Assembly (NCBI GenBank): GCA_921293015.1
Contig: OV121090.1
Coordinates: 248,001 to 312,000, forward strand
DNA: 64,000 bases
Direction of reading: 5' to 3'
Origin: Phorcus lineatus
Lineage: Eukaryota; Mollusca; Gastropoda; Trochida; Trochidae
In this document: positions 61,201 through 64,000 of the stretch, one piece after another
Layout: each line of letters opens with the position of its first letter
How positions within the stretch are numbered: position 1 is the stretch's first letter
The notes under the pieces: model-generated
Seen by the model: the letters and a program-made list of their open reading frames with translations, nothing else
What the model was told of the DNA's origin: nothing
The model's database searches: none
Position numbers and translations under genes: made by a program

Positions 61201-64000
61201 CTCCAAGCACTGACCTGTTTAAGCCCTGCCTCCAAGCACTGACCTGTTTAAGCCCTGCCTCCAAGCACTGACCTGTTTAAGCCCTGCCTCCAAGCACTGA
61301 CCTGTTTAAGCCCTGCCTCCAAGCACTGACCTGTTTAAGTCCTGCCTCCAAGCACTGACCTGTTTAAGCCCTGCCTCCAAGCACTGACCTGTTTAAGCCA
61401 AGTCTCCAAGCACTGACCTGTTTAAGCCCTGCCTCCAAGCACTGACCTGTTTAAGCCCTGCCTCCCAGCATTGACAAATCATCATCAAGACGTCCGTCAT
61501 CTGTGGTCGGAACACTGATTCTGTCTCTCGACCACCAGTGGAACCACTGTTCATCGTGACTCCACACTCGTCCAGCAGCTGAGGTCAAGGAGAAAAGTAA
61601 AGACACCATTATCCAACAGTGTAACAAAACTTAAATATTACACAAACTTGTCCATAGTCTATTTATTTACAACATTGAAATATTGTCTTATTCGAAAATA
61701 TTCAACTTACAGTTTTGACGGCAGGGTCTGTGGTGATGTAGTGAAGAAAACGTCCAAAGCCCATGAGGGGGAAGTTAGTGTACCCAAAGTCTTCAAGCAG
61801 CTTCTCCTCAATACGGTCGAGATTGTGAAGTGTGAGGGCCCCATGAGCCAGACAGCGCTCTATATAGGTCTTCAGCTTCTCCATTACACTTCCTGTACAC
61901 AGAAATAACTACATAACACATCCTGTACACAGAAATAACTACATATCACTTCCTGTACACAGAAATAACTACATAACACATCCTGTACAAAAAAATAACT
62001 ACATTTCACTTCCTGTACACAGAGATAACTATATAACACATCCTGTACACAGAAATAACTACATTTCACTTCCTGTACACAGAGATAACTACATAACACA
62101 TCCTGTACACAGAAATAACTACATAACACATCCTGTACAAAAAAATAACTACATAACACATCCTTGACACAGAAATAACTACATAACACATCCTTGACAC
62201 AGAAATAACTACATTTCACTTCCTGTACACAGAAATAACTACATAACACATCCTTGACACAGAAATAACTACATTTCACTTCCTGTACACAGAAATAACT
62301 ACATAACACATCCTTGACACAGGAATAACTACATAACACATCCTTGACACAGAAATAACTACATTTCACTTCCTGTACACAGAAAACAACTACTAATCAC
62401 TTCTTGTACACAGGAATATACTCAACACTTCCTGTACACAAGAAAAAACTTCATATTACTTCCTGGAAATAGACAACAACTGCATAACGCTTTATAATGG
62501 AACATTTACATGAACTCCGGTGATGGAGACAATTCTTCAAATGTGGAGATTATCAAGCCACTAGTAACACATGGACACAAGGAACCATGTGCCACCACAT
62601 TTCAATTCAAAAAGTCTCACTTTAAGATACATTGGTATATGCTTACCTTTTGATGGGGGTTGTCTTGCGGCAGAGTTGTCTTCTCTTGTGGAAGTCTCCT
62701 GACTGGGAGGTGAAGGAGGAGCAAGGAGTTCCATGGCTGACTCCTCAAGGGTCGTGTTTCCAACACAAATGGCCAAATGAAAGAGCAGTGCAGCAATCTG
62801 ATCACCCTGAATGGTCAACAGGAAGCTGTTGATTGACCCCTCCATCTGTTTATGACGTTTCATCTGAGCTCTCGTGTCCGGGGCATCGATCGACATTAGC
62901 AGCTGAAACTTCTGGAATATTTCCATGATGGCAACCTCAGGTTTGAGTTGAAGATAATGACCTCTGACCTCAGATTCTCCATCCTCACCTTGCTGTAGGA
63001 CGACTGCGCGGAACTTCTTGAACGCTACGTGTAAATCCTTCTTGAACTCCTCTTTGAAACCTTCTGTGATTCCTCTCCGAGTAGCGGCGGCATCTCGCTG
63101 CGACTTTTTCAACATCTGAATAAAAGTTATTTCAAACAGAAGCAAAAATGAAAGTCTTCTTACAAAAATACACATTTCTTGATAATGTATTTCAGTTTGT
63201 GTTAGATTTAACATTATATCTATTAATTTATCATGTATTAAAAGGCGCATGTTTCCATACATACATACATACATACACTCCAGTCCAACATTTAATCTCA
63301 CAAGTTCTACTGAGCTTGTTGATCAAAATTCTATTCATACATTCTAATTTTCTTAAATCAAAATGTTTAAACCATTCATCATATTGCAATGATAATTTCT
63401 TTATTATACAATGTTTAGGCCATATTTTAATTCCAATTCAAAAAAACTTGCAATTGCAATAGACAAATTTAGTTATCTACTGTATGATAAGACCAACCTG
63501 CACACTGAGTGGGAGACTGCGGATACGAAGTCCAAGCTGGTAGGCATTATCAAAGTTGTACACCTCCACCAAGTAGTTCATAAATGGCTCAAACTCAATC
63601 TTTTCTGCCCACTTGTTGTACTTTGAGAGGTAGTCGCGCAAATGTTCCAGCAGATCCATTGTTGTGATCTCCGGGATTTCCTCGTCACAAGGGAACTTGA
63701 ACATGTCGTACACCATGGGCAGTCTCTGGAGAGGACCGAGCTTCAGCGACTCAAAGTTGTCTGCCTTGTCCTTGGTGAACTCTCTCATGCATTCCGAGAG
63801 TTCGTAAAGCGTGCAGACAGATCTCGACTTGACAAAGGCCTGCACATACATGTTTACTTTGCAGAGGAGTCTGTTATGTTCATTGACGGAGGGAAGTTGA
63901 TCAACGTGCCGAATATTGATATCATACAGACCCCGTATATTGTAACGCTGACATAAGAGTTTCTCTATTCTTGGAATAGACACATGCTCGTTAGCATCAG
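31761..64000 (-). CDS. Protein NO VEIN-like giant protein: GHKL-type ATPase plus C-terminal NOV/DUF3883 domain (32 exons in view, 5' end outside window)
   Basis: Exons high to low: 64000-63498 (frame from 63998), 63115-62647, 61892-61711, 61578-61447, 60017-59851, 57335-57142, 56857-56606, 56242-56142, 55589-55445, 53495-53395, 52759-52462, 51881-51393, 51206-51053, 50679-50541, 50194-50063, 49360-49204, 48790-48678, 48460-48304, 47947-47708, 47432-47229, 46923-46742, 44576-44375, 43649-43498, 39366-38097, 37716-37460, 36730-36540, 36245-36088, 35581-35459, 35064-34789, 33768-33699, 32817-32615, 32260-31761. Phases chain to 2,636 codons plus TAA. A helical N-terminal part leads to an acidic linker, a sacsin/NOV-type HATPase domain (about residues 900-1240), a long helical middle, and a NOV domain at the end. 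The family is named after plant NO VEIN; animal members are uncharacterised. No signal peptide or membrane segment was seen. Confidence 0.9.
33100..33385 (-). mobile_element. tRNA-related SINE-like sequence
   Basis: Read on the minus strand it begins GGGCGGGGTAGCACAGTGG. TAGCACAGTGG fits the pol III A-box consensus, and about 15 bp on CATTCGAAATTCC resembles a B-box. The body (GCACACACATGGTGTGCTAA etc.) has no ORF. It lies in a NOV-like intron. The exact 3' end is not clear. Confidence 0.65.
34165..34202. repeat. (TA)n microsatellite
   Basis: About 19 uninterrupted TA dinucleotides in the NOV-like intron 32616-33698/33769-34788 region. No associated feature. Confidence 0.95.
34789..36245 (-). 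CDS. NO VEIN-like exons 27-29: proline/tryptophan-rich linker exons
   Basis: Exons 36245-36088, 35581-35459 and 35064-34789 encode a disordered linker with a repeated W-P-P theme: ELWEVPPPIIPEPVRPP, MKSWPPKSSDLGLDPEN and SKIWPPPKPPEYHKQ. The last two exons both begin and end in phase 1 (123 and 276 nt), so either can be skipped or duplicated without breaking the frame. Exon duplication is a reasonable inference. The following exons (33768-33699, 32817-32615) are Ser-rich and basic. Confidence 0.78.
37838..38060. mobile_element. Truncated copy of the tandem-core element family seen at 54214
   Basis: The segment starts AACCATTGGTTCTGTAGCTC and continues ATCAGAC, matching the left end of the 54214-55140 element (AGCCATGGGCTCTGTAGCTC). 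It also has GAGTCTACACACAAGA, matching GAGTCTACACACAACT in that element's core. Only about one core survives and no right end is visible. It borders NOV-like exon 24. Confidence 0.65.
38097..39366 (-). CDS. NO VEIN-like exon 24: single 1,270-bp exon of the middle region
   Basis: It encodes about 423 residues, from TGTPWEPLRDMWPASSTGYH to GAR. Stretches such as YVCEEFTALVTNNSQPGTLI, FHQHKVIFVPDTRLQDSNDQ, DVWWNDPSRLFHKYKGLIAD and KKDEWVGLDENPMVADNREL are typical of the NOV-family middle part. It is by far the largest exon in the window; the others are mostly 100-300 bp. The end (GTGRRGRQQRRGARG) is basic and low-complexity. Confidence 0.88.
39757..40085 (+). mobile_element. SINE-like element with a conserved central domain
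   Basis: The head GGGGCCCAATGGTGTAGTGA resembles a tRNA-derived A-box region. The middle contains CTGGGCAAGAAACTTCATCC and CACTCAGTCTACCCAGCTGT and then ACAAATGGGTACCTG, a block strongly reminiscent of the conserved core shared by many invertebrate SINEs. It ends in TTATTTTATAATTATTATCA followed by a TTA/TTG-type simple repeat, which fits a retroposed tail. The family name is not certain. Confidence 0.7.
41585..43360. repeat. Large higher-order minisatellite in a NO VEIN-like intron
   Basis: About 1.8 kb is built from short modules such as GAAGCCATGATGCAATGA, GACAATGATCCAATAAGGCA and GACAATGATTCAATGA, rearranged in blocks of several hundred bp that repeat as units (the block ending GACACTGAAGCCATGATTCA recurs). 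Many overlapping minus-strand ORFs (HCIMASLHHGF type) are artefacts of module lengths without stops. It lies about 120 bp from the donor of exon 43649-43498 but does not contain that junction. Confidence 0.93.
45225..46379. mobile_element. Pearl/Helitron-like non-autonomous element with 170-bp tandem cores
   Basis: Six copies of a 170-bp core begin TAACCCTCAAAA (45281, 45451, 45622, 45792, 45962, 46132). They share GGAGATATGCTCCGGACAAA and GGTCATAGAGTCGCTGTT. The last core runs into a GACGGACAGACA microsatellite (about 46226-46333). The right end has a hairpin, ACCCCCGC-ttacgctgtaa-GGCGGGGGT, and the left end also carries ATACCCCCGCTT. Tandem cores, a tetranucleotide tract and a 3' hairpin are the hallmarks of the bivalve pearl-type elements. 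No protein is encoded. Confidence 0.82.
48678..51881 (-). CDS. NO VEIN-like exons 12-17: histidine-kinase-like (GHKL) ATPase domain
   Basis: Exon 51881-51393 holds LYSKDTHFVLELVQNADDNS, whose ELVQNADD is the sacsin/NOV N-box that binds Mg-ATP, then VLNNENGFREKDIRALCDVG (G1 box). Across the intron KFGYIG|QKGIGFKSVFRVTD gives the glycine lid (G2). Later exons give GWTTRIYLPLKDEMSLQTRS, LLLFLHRLREITVENL, FAFLPLRSYGFRFIIQG and the conserved closing motif GDFDVPSSREDVDRDSPWNQ (48790-48678). All nucleotide-binding residues appear intact, so ATP binding is likely. The order matches plant NO VEIN and sacsin-type modules. Confidence 0.92.
49795..49920. repeat. Degenerate about 28-bp AT-rich tandem repeat
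   Basis: Four to five units of the form ATTTCATAAGGTATATATATTG in a NOV-like intron. No relation to a splice site was seen. Confidence 0.75.
52462..52759 (-). CDS. NO VEIN-like exon 11: acidic low-complexity linker
   Basis: It encodes LPLLERMFYHYHELCRPSQQ followed by long Ser/Glu/Asp runs (DSEEESESESESEDSDDLD, then EEKEEGEGEGEAPREEEGEE) before the ATPase domain. The acceptor is the least certain in the gene. The obvious TGACAG at about 52746 puts exon 10 out of phase. The CATAG at 52760 restores the frame and adds SFMT at the start, so 52759 was chosen. A missed micro-exon is the alternative. Confidence 0.7.
53690..54200. mobile_element. Tandem-core repeat element, about 150-bp unit, three copies
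   Basis: Three diverged copies of a 150-bp core are recognisable by GGCTGTCACCAAATATGAA, CTAGGTGCTAAGCTTTACGA and AATGTCGACTGGC (about 53818, 53969 and 54119). The left flank begins AAATCCCCCGCCTAAGCTTT. It lies directly next to the following tandem-core element, in the NOV-like intron 53496-55444. No ORF. Confidence 0.75.
54214..55140. mobile_element. Tandem-core element with inverted termini, about 145-bp unit, five copies
   Basis: Cores of about 145 bp start CATTTGGGGTCA at 54361, 54506, 54650, 54795 and 54940, each with GGAGTCTACACACA and GAACTGGAGAAGAAGATGAA. The left end GGGCTCTGTAGCTCATCAGA and the right end TTTCAGACCTGATGAGCTAA are partial inverted repeats. A short GGACGGACGG tract precedes the right end, as in the element at 45225. 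It is non-coding; the translated ORFs here are by-products. Confidence 0.82.
55445..64000 (-). CDS. NO VEIN-like exons 1-9 in view: helical N-terminal region
   Basis: About 715 residues with no motif I can name, but clean coding sequence and consistent phases. Conserved-looking stretches are IPRIEKLLCQRYNIRGLYD, FPCDEEIPEITTMDLLEHLR, MLKKSQRDAAATRRGITEGF, DRIEEKLLEDFGYTNFPLMG, KVGIMGGQSRDQALVCLQNC and ALAAMDVGLACGHLV. The region reads as a helical-repeat scaffold. Three of its junctions adjoin minisatellites: exon 3 acceptor, exon 4 donor, exon 8 donor. The true start lies beyond 64000. Confidence 0.85.
55850..56130. repeat. 37-bp minisatellite next to the NO VEIN-like exon 8 donor
   Basis: About seven copies of a 37-bp unit (CATCTGGGTGTATACAAGTA plus CAAATACAATCATTACT). 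The edge is about 10 bp from the exon 8 donor (56142/56141, minus CAG|GTCTGTATACACC). The intron bases GTATACACC are part of the unit, so the array starts inside the donor's downstream context but does not duplicate exon bases. Confidence 0.93.
57691..59611. mobile_element. 1.9-kb TA-flanked inverted-repeat element with a coding remnant
   Basis: Left TIR TAGACCAGGATTAGAAGCGG (57691) matches the right TIR read on the minus strand, TAGGCCAGGATAGGAAGCGA (from 59611). Similarity extends about 43 bp (CAGTGGTAAGTCATTAGC versus CAGTGGAAAGTCATTAGC). TA borders both ends. An alternative reading uses the direct repeat TTGGTATAGGC found at 57669 and 59622. It fills most of the 2.5-kb NOV-like intron between exons 5 and 6. 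Confidence 0.85.
58036..58254 (+). pseudogene. Coding remnant with a Cys/His motif inside the inverted-repeat element
   Basis: Plus-strand reading gives WDDVYLPESLHE, a stop, then TEYEVDVGSESLFEGSVREE and a segment ending RCPVCQKTYSSASDRFHYIM with FTCK before TAA. The spacing C-x2-C-x11-H-x4-C resembles a small zinc-binding motif. This may be a fragment of the protein once encoded by the element. No family could be assigned, and the internal stop argues against current function. Confidence 0.4.
60365..61446. repeat. 29-bp minisatellite carrying the 5' splice site of NO VEIN-like exon 4
   Basis: About 35 copies of a 29-bp unit. On the minus strand each reads TTGGAGGCAGGGCTTAAACAG|GTCAGTGC-type sequence. 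The exon itself ends TGGGAGGCAGGGCTTAAACAG-|GTCAGTGC (61447/61446). Nearly every copy keeps CAG|GTCAGT; two read CAG|ATTAGT. Copies become irregular toward 60365. The unit contains a complete AG|GT junction, so each copy is both donor-like and, given the upstream bases, weakly acceptor-like. Confidence 0.95.
61893..62400. repeat. 30-bp minisatellite carrying the 3' splice site of NO VEIN-like exon 3
   Basis: About 16 copies of a 30-bp unit. The minus strand of each contains TATTTCTGTGTACAG|GAAGTG or the variant GTCAAG|GATGTG, the same acceptor that precedes exon 61892-61711. In the reading phase required by the upstream exon, GGA TGT GTT ATG TAG appears in the common unit type, so use of an upstream copy would usually add a stop codon. 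A different minus-strand frame stays open (CSYFCVQDVL type peptide) and is an artefact. Confidence 0.94.

Noticed and set aside
61884-62369. 161-codon ORF of CSYFCVQDVL repeats
   Set aside because: The 30-bp acceptor array in a frame different from the one that enters exon 61892-61711.

Overview
The window is animal nuclear DNA. It is AT-rich, its genes are split by short GT-AG introns, and its introns are full of minisatellites and DNA transposons. The closest fit is a lophotrochozoan, most likely a bivalve mollusc. That assignment is inference: one intron holds an element built like the bivalve 'pearl'/Helitron-type repeats (170-bp tandem cores, a GACGGACA-type microsatellite, a terminal hairpin), and the three genes are conserved animal families. 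No species is claimed.

Layout. (1) 1-15836, minus strand: 18 exons of DHX38/PRP16, the DEAH-box helicase of the second splicing step. They give 938 residues in one continuous frame; the C-terminal quarter lies beyond base 1. (2) 15837-16366: a 530-bp head-to-head promoter. (3) 16367-27824, plus strand: LRRC69, complete in 9 exons (345 residues). (4) 27825-31760: a convergent intergenic stretch with no gene. (5) 31761-64000, minus strand: 32 exons of a very large protein NO VEIN-like gene (about 2,636 residues in view, N-terminus beyond base 64000). It has a sacsin/NOV-type GHKL ATPase domain in the middle and a C-terminal NOV/DUF3883 domain of the PD-(D/E)XK nuclease fold. All exon phases were chained by hand and agree. 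The weakest junction is the acceptor of the exon ending at 52759.

The most unusual property is repeated in all three genes. Minisatellite arrays of unrelated sequence sit exactly on splice junctions, and each repeat unit carries a copy of the last (or first) exon bases plus the splice site itself. Donor-bearing arrays occur at DHX38 exon 18 (33-bp unit), DHX38 exon 9 (51-bp), LRRC69 exon 6 (83-bp, 16 copies) and NOV-like exon 4 (29-bp, dozens of copies). An acceptor-bearing array occurs at NOV-like exon 3 (30-bp, about 16 copies). Weaker cases are DHX38 exon 12, DHX38 exon 6 and NOV-like exon 8. This points to a recurrent process that amplifies AG|GT junctions, and it creates dozens of decoy splice sites.

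The introns also hold a decayed mariner (10847-12068), several TA-flanked inverted-repeat elements, two elements sharing an odd hairpin-at-one-end plan, tandem-core elements, and two tRNA-related SINE-like sequences. No CRISPR array and no structural RNA gene was recognised.
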